NCBI GenBank assembly: GCA_029975275.1
Contig: JARKPN010000018.1
Span: forward strand, 41,421-105,420
Origin: Geobacteraceae bacterium
GTDB lineage: Bacteria; Desulfobacterota; Desulfuromonadia; Geobacterales; Geobacteraceae
Direction of reading: 5' to 3'
Length of the DNA stretch: 64,000 bases
Positions 36,444 to 44,145 of this stretch are shown one piece after another. How positions within the stretch are numbered: the first letter of the stretch is position 1; each line of letters opens with the position of its first letter. The translations under genes were made by a program, and so were the position numbers. The notes below the pieces were generated by a model. The model did not search any database and had not been told where the DNA came from. It saw only the letters and a list, made by a program, of their open reading frames with translations.

Positions 36444-37973
36444 CTATAATGCCTTCCTGTCCAGACTCCGATACTGGATGGCCTCGGCCAGATGCTGCTC
36501 GGTTACGGCGGAGCTCCCTTCCAGGTCGGCGATGGTGCGGGCCACCTTCAGGATACGGGTATAGGCCCTGGCCGAAAACCCCATCCGCTCGGTAACCAGC
36601 TCCAGCAGGCGGTGGCCGGCCGGGTCCGGTTCGCAGAACTTCCGGATCTGGCGGGGCGTCATCTGGGCGTTGCAGTGGACCCTGGTCCCCCTGAAACGAT
36701 CCAACTGGATCTCCCGCGCCCGCCCCACCCGTCGGGCAATGACCGCCGAGCCCTCCCCTTCCGCCCGGTCCGCCAGCTCACGGTACCTGACCGCCGGAAC
36801 CTCGATCTGGATGTCTATCCGGTCGAGGAGCGGGCCCGAGATCCGGGAGCGGTACTGGTGGATCTCGCGCGGGGTGCAGGAGCATCCGGCCGGGCCCTCC
36901 CCGGTGCCGCCGCATTTGCAGGGGTTCATGGCGCTGACCAGCATCATCCGGGAGGGGTAGGTGATGGACATGAGGGCGCGGGAGATGGTGACCCGGCCGT
37001 CCTCCAGGGGCTGGCGAAGGACCTCCAGCACATGCTTCTTGAACTCGGGCAGCTCGTCAAGAAAAAGGAGTCCGTTGTGGGACAGGGAAACCTCGCCGGG
37101 CCTGGGGGTGTTGCCGCCGCCGATCAGCCCGATGTCGGATATGGTGTGATGGGGTGAGCGGAAAGGGCGATGGGTGATCAGGGCACGGTCCCGCTCCAGG
37201 ATCCCCATGACGCTGTATACCTTGGTGGTCTCGATGGCCTCTTCGAACGACATGCGCGGCAGGATGCCGGGGATCCGGCGGGCAAGCATGGTCTTGCCCG
37301 AACCGGGAGGACCTATCATCAGGATGTTGTGGGCCCCCGCCGCGGCCACCTCGATGGCGCGCTTTGCGTGGTCCTGCCCCTTCACCTCGGAGAAGTCTTC
37401 TCCATGGTCGGCGGTCTCGCTGAACAGCTCAGCGATGTCGACCCTGCAGGGGGGGATCTCCCGGTCACCGTTCAGGAATTCCACCACCTCACCCAGCTCC
37501 GACACCCCGATGACGTCGATACCGTCCACCACCGCGCCCTCGCAGGCATTGTCCCTGGGAACGATGATCCCGCTGAAGCCTCCCTCCCTGGCTGCCACGG
37601 CCACGGACAGACAGCCCCGCACCGGCTTCACCACGCCGTCAAGGGAGAGCTCTCCCAGCAGCAGATACTCCCTGGTCCTCCTCCCCTTGACCACCCCGGT
37701 GGCGGCCAGGATGCCGATGGAGATGGGGAGGTCGAACGAGGCGCCCTCTTTCCTGATATCGGCCGGGGCCAGGTTGACCGTGATCTTGCGGCTCGGGAAT
37801 TCGTAGCCGGAATTCTTCAGCGCCGACTTGACCCGGTCCTTGCTCTCCTTGACCGCGCCGTCGGGGAGCCCCACCGTGGCGAACTGCGGAAGCCCCTGGG
37901 AGATATCGACCTCCACGTCAACGAGAATGGCGTCTATGCCGAGCAGGGAACTGCTGCATACCTTGGCGAGCAT
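36444..37973 (-). CDS. comM: ComM/YifB-family Mg-chelatase-like AAA+ ATPase
   Basis: A 509-residue protein starting MLAKVCSSSLLGIDAILVDVEVDIS, the family signature. It has an N-terminal Lon-like fold domain, the AAA+ core with Walker A GPPGSGKTMLARRIPGILP near residue 220, LLFLDELPEF, and a cysteine-rich insert (NPCKCGGTGEGPAGCSC). ComM is a branch-migration helicase in natural transformation of some Proteobacteria. The ATG at 37973 has GGAG upstream and is preferred over an in-frame TTG six codons earlier. It is divergent from the HMA_2 operon. Confidence 0.92.
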   Translation of the reverse strand: MLAKVCSSSLLGIDAILVDVEVDISQGLPQFATVGLPDGAVKESKDRVKSALKNSGYEFPSRKITVNLAPADIRKEGASFDLPISIGILAATGVVKGRRTREYLLLGELSLDGVVKPVRGCLSVAVAAREGGFSGIIVPRDNACEGAVVDGIDVIGVSELGEVVEFLNGDREIPPCRVDIAELFSETADHGEDFSEVKGQDHAKRAIEVAAAGAHNILMIGPPGSGKTMLARRIPGILPRMSFEEAIETTKVYSVMGILERDRALITHRPFRSPHHTISDIGLIGGGNTPRPGEVSLSHNGLLFLDELPEFKKHVLEVLRQPLEDGRVTISRALMSITYPSRMMLVSAMNPCKCGGTGEGPAGCSCTPREIHQYRSRISGPLLDRIDIQIEVPAVRYRELADRAEGEGSAVIARRVGRAREIQLDRFRGTRVHCNAQMTPRQIRKFCEPDPAGHRLLELVTERMGFSARAYTRILKVARTIADLEGSSAVTEQHLAEAIQYRSLDRKAL

Positions 37974-38000
37974 GGCGTCTCCGGATGACAAACAGATTAA

Positions 38001-38064
38001 GAGCTTGTTCGTAAATAAGCATTCCGGGCGCGATCATTCGGAATGCTTATTTACGAACAAGCTC
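38001..38064. mobile_element. 64-bp inverted-repeat element flanked by TAA (MITE-like)
   Basis: Arms 38001-38026 and 38039-38064 are perfect 26-bp inverse complements around a 12-nt centre. TAA occurs directly on both sides (37998-38000 and 38065-38067), like the 3-bp TNA duplication of some IS5-group elements. No transposase is present. It lies between two divergent genes, so it is not a gene-end terminator. The rest of the 37974-38278 gap is A/T-rich and holds the promoter at 38210. Confidence 0.65.
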
Positions 38065-38209
38065 TAAGTGTGACCCAATGTACATAAAAAATTAGATATT
38101 GCCAAGCAATCTTTTCTAAATAAACCGGTCTTGACAGGAAGATACTCTAATCGTTTTATATATGAGCTATGAGCGAGAAAAGTTCGACTGCAGCATCCTG
38201 CGATTTTTC

Positions 38210-38238
38210 TTGACGAAGCCCCGGCTCTCCATTATATT
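38210..38238 (+). promoter_or_regulatory. Sigma70 promoter of the HMA_2/P-type ATPase operon
   Basis: TTGACG (38210-38215) and TATATT (38233-38238) are 17 nt apart. The leader to the first ATG is about 35 nt, with AAAAGGA as ribosome-binding site. No metal-regulator palindrome was obvious. Confidence 0.8.
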
Positions 38239-38278
38239 GATTTCGATTTTCAATTTTAATTTTTAAAAGGACATCTCC

Positions 38279-38728
38279 ATGGTCATTACCAGCCATATCA
38301 ATGGCCGCATCCGGGTCCGGGATTCCCGGTTGCGGCGAGCGCCCGTGCTTGAGCGTGTGCGGGAGGCGCTTCTGCTTCGCTCCGATGTCAGTGAGGTGTC
38401 CAGCAACCCGAAGACGGGAAGCCTGCTGATCCTGTACCGGAAAGGATGCCATGTGCTGGCGGAGCTCACCGGTCTTCTGCAGGAATTGCTCGGCCCCGGC
38501 CTGCCGGCCCCCGTCTCGGCGGTTCCTGAGAAATCCCCTGTCTCCCCCCCTCCAAACCGGCTGGTCGTCTCCCGCCGACGGGTGGTCAATCTCGGCATGC
38601 TCGCCGGTCTCCTTCTGACCCTGTTGACGATGGCCGTAAACAAGGAACTGCATATCCTTGCCGGATTGCATTTTCTCGGTTTTCTTGCGATTCATCTTTT
38701 CGACAAGCGGCGCACACTGTTTACCTGA
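38279..38728 (+). CDS. HMA_2-like domain protein with two membrane helices
   Basis: A 149-residue protein. Residues 1-65 resemble the HMA_2 domain, a ferredoxin-like metal-chaperone fold without the CxxC pair (MVITSHINGRIRVRDSRL, then SSNPKTGSLLILY). A proline-rich linker leads to two hydrophobic helices near residues 102-120 and 126-143, the second carrying three histidines (HILAGLHFLGFLAIH). It is the first gene of a five-gene operon ending in a P1B-type ATPase. Its N-terminal part resembles those of the second gene and of the ATPase. Role inferred: membrane partner or adaptor of the ATPase. Confidence 0.65.
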   Translation: MVITSHINGRIRVRDSRLRRAPVLERVREALLLRSDVSEVSSNPKTGSLLILYRKGCHVLAELTGLLQELLGPGLPAPVSAVPEKSPVSPPPNRLVVSRRRVVNLGMLAGLLLTLLTMAVNKELHILAGLHFLGFLAIHLFDKRRTLFT

Positions 38729-38742
38729 GGAGGGACGAGCCG

Positions 38743-39132
38743 ATGGCACCCGTTAGTGTTCTGCCCGGCCGCCTGCGGCTGGAATGTGAGGAGATAAAGG
38801 GGCGCCGGGACAAATGCGGCGTCCTGGAGCACCGTATCGCCAATATCGCCGGGGTCGTTTCCGCCACGGTCAATTTTCGGACCGGCAGGGTTCTGGTCCA
38901 TTTCGAGGAAGCGGTAACGCCACGTTCCGAACTGGGCAAGAGGATCCTCGACCTGCTGAATGCGCCCGTTCCGTGCGACGCCTGTCCGGAAACCGCTCCA
39001 GCCCGGGCCGGCAAGCGGGATACTGACTCCAGGTCTGTCGGCCGGCATCTGCTGTTCGATATCGTCGCGCACGCGGTTCTGCCGAGGCCCCTCGACCTCC
39101 TGGTGCCGGCGCTTTCCGTGCTGCGTCGTTGA
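38743..39132 (+). CDS. HMA_2-like domain protein
   Basis: A 129-residue protein. The N-terminal 75 residues carry the pattern LPGRLRLECEEIKGRR, then GVVSATVNFRTGRVLVHFEE, as in HMA_2 domains next to P-type ATPases. A CDAC pair near residues 80-83 is the only cysteine cluster and lies after the domain. The C-terminal part is moderately hydrophobic (LLFDIVAHAVLPRPLDLLVPAL) and may contact the membrane. GAGGAGGGACGAGCCG precedes the ATG; the gap to the first gene is 14 nt. Function inferred from context only. Confidence 0.65.
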   Translation: MAPVSVLPGRLRLECEEIKGRRDKCGVLEHRIANIAGVVSATVNFRTGRVLVHFEEAVTPRSELGKRILDLLNAPVPCDACPETAPARAGKRDTDSRSVGRHLLFDIVAHAVLPRPLDLLVPALSVLRR

Positions 39133-39189
39133 AATCATCCAACATGGTGATATGCTTGAACAAAAACACTTACACTTGGGAGGATGCGC

Positions 39190-39615
39190 ATGGCGGAGGA
39201 AGAGAAGAAGGACCATGAACGGGACCCGCAGTATGAGGGTAGAGGAGGGGAACACATGAGCGGACTATTCATCGGCACGCGCAGTCTGTGGCTGCTGGCG
39301 GGCGGTGCTCTGGGGGCGCTAGGCGCTTTGGGCATCGACAGGCTCACAAGGAAGGTCCGGCCTGCCGCCGTAGGCCTCGTCAAGGAGGGCTACGCTTTCA
39401 AGGAGTGGTTCACGGGCAAATACGAGAAGGTCAAGGAAGATTTCGAGGACATCCTCGCCGAGGCGGTGTACGAGTACGAGCGAGACCAGGAGCGAGCCGC
39501 CGACGCGACCCAACGGGAGAAGGCGCTGCTGGAAAAGATTGAAAAGATCGTCGAGGCACGCCTGGCCCAGATGGAAGCCGAGAAGAAAGAGTCGCCAGAG
39601 GAGGACCAGCCATGA
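39190..39615 (+). CDS. Membrane-anchored coiled-coil protein (DUF5132/YtxH-like)
   Basis: A 141-residue protein with one hydrophobic, glycine- and alanine-rich helix (SLWLLAGGALGALGALGIDRL), followed by VRPAAVGLVKEGYAFKEWF and a long charged coiled coil (EDILAEAVYEYERDQERAAD onward). Two starts are possible: ATG 39190 behind GGGAGG and ATG 39256 behind GGAGGGG, the latter placing the helix at the N-terminus. It overlaps the next gene by 4 nt. Similar small proteins accompany HMA_2-type ATPases in some genomes; the role is unknown. Confidence 0.6.
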   Translation: MAEEEKKDHERDPQYEGRGGEHMSGLFIGTRSLWLLAGGALGALGALGIDRLTRKVRPAAVGLVKEGYAFKEWFTGKYEKVKEDFEDILAEAVYEYERDQERAADATQREKALLEKIEKIVEARLAQMEAEKKESPEEDQP

Positions 39616-39821
39616 ACATGAAGCACAAGGGTATGCGTTATCTTTATTCCGGCCTGACGGTTCTGTTTGGCGCCGGAGCCACCCTTGGCGGCTCCTATCT
39701 CTTCTCCCGTCTGCGGGAGAAGCAGGACGTAGAAACCCGCATGGATCGTCTCGAACAGATGCTCGAAGGGCTTGCCGGTCCCAAAGGAGAGCCGAAGGCG
39801 CCCCGCCAGAAAAAGAGGTAA
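39612..39821 (+). CDS. Small single-helix membrane protein
   Basis: A 69-residue protein with one hydrophobic helix (YLYSGLTVLFGAGATLGGSYLF) and a charged tail predicted to form a short coiled coil (VETRMDRLEQMLEGL), ending in PRQKKR. The start overlaps the preceding gene as ATGA, and its stop overlaps the ATPase start as TAATG, so translation of all three is coupled. No similarity to a named family was recognised. Confidence 0.6.
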   Translation: MNMKHKGMRYLYSGLTVLFGAGATLGGSYLFSRLREKQDVETRMDRLEQMLEGLAGPKGEPKAPRQKKR

Positions 39822-41890
39822 TGCAATATATCGTCTTGCATGAACTGCCCGGCCGGCTGCGGCTGCAGTTGACCCTGCCGCGCCGGCCGGCGGTCGATCC
39901 GGCCCAGGTCGAGGCGTATTTCCAGGATCTTGCCGGCTTGTTGAAGGTTTCCTTCAACCCGGGTACCCGCTGTCTGCTGATCCGTTTCGATCCCCGTCTC
40001 GCCAGCCGCGAAGCGGTGCTTGGCCGGCTCGAATCGGCCCCTCCGCCCCGCTCCCTGCGGCGGCGCCCTCCTTCCACGCTGGAGCGCAAGAAAAAGACCG
40101 TCATCCGTTCCGGCACCCTGCTGCTGATGGGTCCGCTGTTCCCGCTGCCGGTGCGCACTGTGCTGGCTGTTCTGGGAGCTCTGCCGATCTTCCGCAAGGG
40201 AACCGCGGCACTGGCGAACGGGCGCCTCAACGTCGATGTCCTGGATGCTTCGGCGGTGGGCGCCGCGATGGCCACACGGGACTTCCTGACCGCCTCCGTC
40301 ATCTCCTTTCTGCTGAAACTCGGCGACTATCTGGAGGAGTGGACGCGCAAGCGTTCCCACACCCTGCTGGCCGGCCTCTTCCATGTGGGGGAAGAGTGGG
40401 CCTGGGTGGTACGCGACGGGCGGGAAACGCGGATCGGCCTCGACGAGGTGCGGGAGGGGGACACGGTGGTGGCGCGGATGGGGAGCTTCATCCCGGTGGA
40501 CGGCGTCGTGCTCGACGGCGAGGCGCTGGTGAACCAGGCCTGTCTGACCGGCGAAAGCCTGCCGGTCGCCCGGCGTCGGGGAAAGTCGGTTTACGCCGGT
40601 ACCGTGGTGGAGGAGGGAAGCCTGCAGATCAGGGCGGTGAAGGTCGGCACCGACACCCGGGCCGCCCAGGTCGTGCGGATCATCGAGGCCGCCGAGGACC
40701 TCAAGGCCGAGACCCAGAGCCGGGGCGAGGCGCTGGCCGACCAGGTGGTCCCTTACTCCTTCCTGCTGAGCGGCGCCACCCTGGCGCTCACCGGCAATCC
40801 AGCCCGGGCCGCCGGCGTGCTGCTGGTCGATTATTCATGCGCCATCAAGCTCGCCACGCCCCTGGCCATTCTCGCCTCCCTCGCCCGCAGCGCCCGCCGG
40901 CGGGTCCTGATCAAGGGGGGGAAATTTCTGGAGAAACTGGCCCAGGTGGATGCCTTCATCTTCGACAAGACAGGCACCCTCACCGAGGCGACACCACAGG
41001 TGGCGGAGGTCGTCGCCTTTAAGGGATTCGACCGGGATTTCGTGCTGCGGGAGGCGGCCTGCGTCGAAGAGCATTTTCCCCATCCGGTGGCCACCGCCGT
41101 GGTCAGGTACGCGGCGGCCCAGGGGCTCATTCATGCCGAAGAGCATGCCGAGGTCGAGTACGTGCTCGCGCACGGCATCGTCTCACGGCATCACGGCCGG
41201 CGCATCGTGGTCGGCAGCCGACACTTCGTCCACGAGGACGAGGGGGTGGACGTCACCGCGGCCGCAGGGTATAGAGACGCCTTCGCCCGGCGGGGGTACT
41301 CGCTGCTGTATGTCGCCATCGGCCGGGAACTGGCCGGACTCATCGCCATCCACGACCCCCTGCGTCCTGATGCCAAGTCTTTCATCGCGGCCCTGCGGAA
41401 CAGCGGCATCGGGCGAATCGTCATGCTCACCGGCGACAACGAGGCGACGGCCCGGACCATAGCCGCCCAGGTCGGCATCGGCGAATACTATGCCCAGGCG
41501 TTTCCCGAAAAGAAGGTGGAAATAGTCCGGCAGTTGCAAAAGGAGGGGTTTACGGTGGCCATGGTCGGCGACGGCATCAATGATTCGCCGGCCCTCGCCG
41601 AAGCCGACGTCGGGATTTCGATGACGCACGGCGCCGACATCGCCCAGGAGGCCTGCGACGTCCTGCTGATGGGGGGGACCCTGGCGGACATCCTGGCGGC
41701 CCGCACCATTGCCCGGGAAGCCATGGGCCTGATCCGGACGAATTTCAACCATATCCTGGTCATTAATTCGGCCGCCATGGCCATGGCTGTCACCGGAGTA
41801 GCGCCCCCGGTCGTCTCCGCCGCGGTCCACAATCTTGCCACCATCGGCGTGGGGTTGCAGGCGCTCAAGCCCCTGCGCCGCAGGAAATAG
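39821..41890 (+). CDS. P1B-type heavy-metal ATPase with HMA_2 N-terminus
   Basis: A 689-residue metal-transporting P-type ATPase. Residues 1-75 form an HMA_2-like domain without CxxC (LHELPGRLRLQLTLPRR). Then come membrane helices, the actuator motif TGES at 243, the phosphorylation site DKTGT with Asp382, the P1B HP motif (EEHFPHPVA) and GDGINDSPAL. The transmembrane metal motif reads YSCAIKLATP (Tyr338-Ser339-Cys340) instead of CPC. The C-terminal helices include AAVHNLATIGVGLQALK. The metal cannot be predicted with confidence. It ends the five-gene operon. Confidence 0.88.
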   Translation: MQYIVLHELPGRLRLQLTLPRRPAVDPAQVEAYFQDLAGLLKVSFNPGTRCLLIRFDPRLASREAVLGRLESAPPPRSLRRRPPSTLERKKKTVIRSGTLLLMGPLFPLPVRTVLAVLGALPIFRKGTAALANGRLNVDVLDASAVGAAMATRDFLTASVISFLLKLGDYLEEWTRKRSHTLLAGLFHVGEEWAWVVRDGRETRIGLDEVREGDTVVARMGSFIPVDGVVLDGEALVNQACLTGESLPVARRRGKSVYAGTVVEEGSLQIRAVKVGTDTRAAQVVRIIEAAEDLKAETQSRGEALADQVVPYSFLLSGATLALTGNPARAAGVLLVDYSCAIKLATPLAILASLARSARRRVLIKGGKFLEKLAQVDAFIFDKTGTLTEATPQVAEVVAFKGFDRDFVLREAACVEEHFPHPVATAVVRYAAAQGLIHAEEHAEVEYVLAHGIVSRHHGRRIVVGSRHFVHEDEGVDVTAAAGYRDAFARRGYSLLYVAIGRELAGLIAIHDPLRPDAKSFIAALRNSGIGRIVMLTGDNEATARTIAAQVGIGEYYAQAFPEKKVEIVRQLQKEGFTVAMVGDGINDSPALAEADVGISMTHGADIAQEACDVLLMGGTLADILAARTIAREAMGLIRTNFNHILVINSAAMAMAVTGVAPPVVSAAVHNLATIGVGLQALKPLRRRK

Positions 41891-41897
41891 CCTTCGG

Positions 41898-42056
41898 CTA
41901 TCCCTTCCCTGCGGCGGCGGCCAGCTTTTCTGCCATCGTGGCGATGTCTTCGTCCGTCCAGCCGACCTCCTGTAGTTTCTCGACCAGTTTACGCGCGAGA
42001 AAAGTGAAGTCTTTGGCCTCGATCGCTTTCTCCAGCACCTTCATCTCTACCGACAT
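41898..42056 (-). CDS. Small amphipathic-helix protein, function unknown
   Basis: A 52-residue acidic/basic helical protein (MSVEMKVLEKAIEAKDFTFLARKL then EVGWTDEDIATMAEKLAAAAGKG). The ATG at 42056 has AAAGGA seven bases upstream; an in-frame upstream extension has no good site. It converges on the P-type ATPase gene with a 7-bp gap. I do not recognise the family. Codon use looks ordinary for the window, so I consider it a real gene. Confidence 0.55.
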   Translation of the reverse strand: MSVEMKVLEKAIEAKDFTFLARKLVEKLQEVGWTDEDIATMAEKLAAAAGKG

Positions 42057-42438
42057 CCTGTATCCTTTCTTTTTTGCAGGATCTTCTTTGATATGACCAT
42101 CCGGCATTTTCTAAGGAATGACTGCTGAAGATCGGGGAGCCTCATGAAAACCTGGATCTCATGGTGGATTACATCCATAAACCGAAGCGGTACCGCATTG
42201 TTCATTGACTTTCGCCGTTCAAGCCGCGGCACAGGCAGCAGTGGTGTAAGGAGCTGTATATCCGACAAGAATACAAAAGGATTTGTAAAATGTGTAGCCC
42301 TGACATACGAAAATCTCACTACATCTTCCCTTTTCGACACCGTATACGCGCTCACCGGTACCTCTCTCAGGGCCTGAAAGGTCCAATCTCTTCCCCGGTG
42401 CTCTTCTTCCCTCTGTGCGTCCATTCCCGACGTATTAT
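42057..42438. other. Unexplained intergenic region before a plus-strand terminator
   Basis: No recognised gene lies between 42057 and 42577. A good plus-strand terminator sits at 42439-42464, so something should be transcribed towards it. A plus-strand frame at 42144-42377 (77 codons, GGGGAG before its ATG) and overlapping minus-strand frames are open, but neither protein resembles a known family. A small RNA, a long tail of the ATPase operon or remnant DNA are possible. Confidence 0.5.
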
Positions 42439-42464
42439 GCCCCCGCTCAGACGGGGGCTTTTTT
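42439..42464 (+). terminator. Rho-independent terminator
   Basis: GCCCCCG, a CTCAGA loop and CGGGGGC are followed by TTTTTT on the plus strand. It ends an unidentified plus-strand transcript upstream of the transglutaminase gene. Confidence 0.85.
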
Positions 42465-42577
42465 GCGTCCCGGCCCATCCTGCAAAACGATTAAATTCCA
42501 GGTCATTCTGTGCTATAAGACCTGAATCCGGCATTGGCAAACTACCAGGGATGGCCATTTCAATTGAGGAGGGAATA

Positions 42578-44092
42578 ATGAAGGGGCTGACGAGACGGGG
42601 TGTTGTGAAAGCGGCAGGTGCGGTTGCATTGTCAATCGCGGCTATTTCCTTATTGGCATGCTCATCCCGCGAGCCCGGACCGCCGGGGCGGTCACTTTAC
42701 ATCCAGGGCGTGATGAAGGAACAGGCCGGAGACTATAGAGCGGCAAACAGTCTTTACGCGCAGGCGCTTCCCCTTCTGCGGCGGGAAGGCGTCCCTCCAT
42801 TGGTCAAAGATGCAAGGATCGCGGTGAAAAGAACCGGAATCATTATCTCCGACTATTCCGCGACCTACGAGGATATCCGGCAAACCCTGAGCGGTTTTTC
42901 GGGCATGTCGGACGATACGATCAACTACCTCGTTTCTAGGATAGCTTACCTGGATATGGATGGCGCGAGATACTACTACAATGACTACATAAACACCGCG
43001 TATCATATCGACCTCGCGTTAATGCAGCAGGTGCCCGATGTGATGGAACGGAACCGGCAGGGGTATGCCGCGCTGAAGCCGTTTATCGAGACGCCGGGCC
43101 CGACTTCAGGCACACCCTACATCGACCCCGTCAGCTACGAGGGAGTCGCGACCTATGACGTGCCCAGGAACAAGCTCCCCGGAACCGGCTTGTTGAAGAT
43201 ATGGCAGCCGGTACCGGTCGCCACAGACTGTCAAACCGATGTCTCGATAATTTCGGTCACTCCGGCCGGCTACGTCAGGACCCCCGCGACCGTGAACGGC
43301 GATCTTGGGGACATCTACCTGGAGGTGCCGCTCGACGACCTGACCGGAGACCTCCGGATAGAGGTCAGGTTCAGGTTCAGGCGCTACGTGCAGAGGTTCA
43401 CCATGATAGACCCCGACAATGTGGGCACCTACGACAAGGACAGTGCGCTCTATCGGGAGTTCACCGCTTCGGCGAAGAATATTTTCATCAGCCCGGAGAT
43501 CGAGGCAAAGGCACGGGAGATTGTCGGCGGCGAGCAGAACCCCTATCTGGCCGCCCGCAAGATTTATGATTACGTGGTGGACGACCTGACATACAGCCAT
43601 ACGCCGCACGCCTCACTCGGGTTCATGGATATCCCGGAATCGGTCTTTGTCCACGAACACGGCTATGGAGACTGTGGCGCGCAAAGCATCTATTTCTCCG
43701 CCCTCTGCCGCGCGGTCGGCATCCCTGCACGCGCAACCGGCGGCTACCAGTTGTTTCCGGGCATGGAGGGCACGCACTTCTGGGCCGAATTCTACCTCCC
43801 GAACTACGGATGGGTGCCGGTCGACACCTCGGTGGCGCAAATCTACAAATACCTCCCGGAGCTGACGGATGACGAGAAGAGGGCCTTCAAGGACTTCTTC
43901 TTCGGGAGCATGGACCCCTACCGCTGGACGATACAGAAGGACGTGGATCTGCCCCTTTCCCCTCCGGCGCCTGAACCGACGGCATTATCGATCGTTCTCC
44001 AGACACCCGCGGTATTGTGCGATGAAATGGACGTTATACCTGAAGCGGTGATCGGGGACTATTACAGCATCCAGGTCACGAAGATACCTTGA
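42578..44092 (+). CDS. Tat-exported lipoprotein with transglutaminase-like domain
   Basis: A 504-residue envelope protein. The N-terminus combines a twin-arginine motif (LTRRGVVKAAG) with a lipobox (LLAC, Cys28), so it is probably a Tat-exported lipoprotein. Residues near 330-420 form a transglutaminase-like domain with a complete Cys366-His400-Asp416 triad (YGDCGAQSIYF, GTHFWAEFYLP, VPVDTS). The preceding region resembles the beta-sandwich often found before such domains. It may be a protease or peptide-modifying enzyme. GAGGAGGGAATA precedes the ATG at 42578. It converges with nifK. Confidence 0.85.
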   Translation: MKGLTRRGVVKAAGAVALSIAAISLLACSSREPGPPGRSLYIQGVMKEQAGDYRAANSLYAQALPLLRREGVPPLVKDARIAVKRTGIIISDYSATYEDIRQTLSGFSGMSDDTINYLVSRIAYLDMDGARYYYNDYINTAYHIDLALMQQVPDVMERNRQGYAALKPFIETPGPTSGTPYIDPVSYEGVATYDVPRNKLPGTGLLKIWQPVPVATDCQTDVSIISVTPAGYVRTPATVNGDLGDIYLEVPLDDLTGDLRIEVRFRFRRYVQRFTMIDPDNVGTYDKDSALYREFTASAKNIFISPEIEAKAREIVGGEQNPYLAARKIYDYVVDDLTYSHTPHASLGFMDIPESVFVHEHGYGDCGAQSIYFSALCRAVGIPARATGGYQLFPGMEGTHFWAEFYLPNYGWVPVDTSVAQIYKYLPELTDDEKRAFKDFFFGSMDPYRWTIQKDVDLPLSPPAPEPTALSIVLQTPAVLCDEMDVIPEAVIGDYYSIQVTKIP

Positions 44093-44145
44093 TACGGCAG
44101 ACGCTACCGGGGTGATACACCATGGCTGACGAAAGAATGTAAATC

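Noticed and set aside
42108..42478. Possible riboswitch upstream of the transglutaminase gene
   Set aside because: I compared it by eye with glycine, TPP, Moco and c-di-GMP riboswitch cores and found no match; it ends in a terminator well before the next gene.
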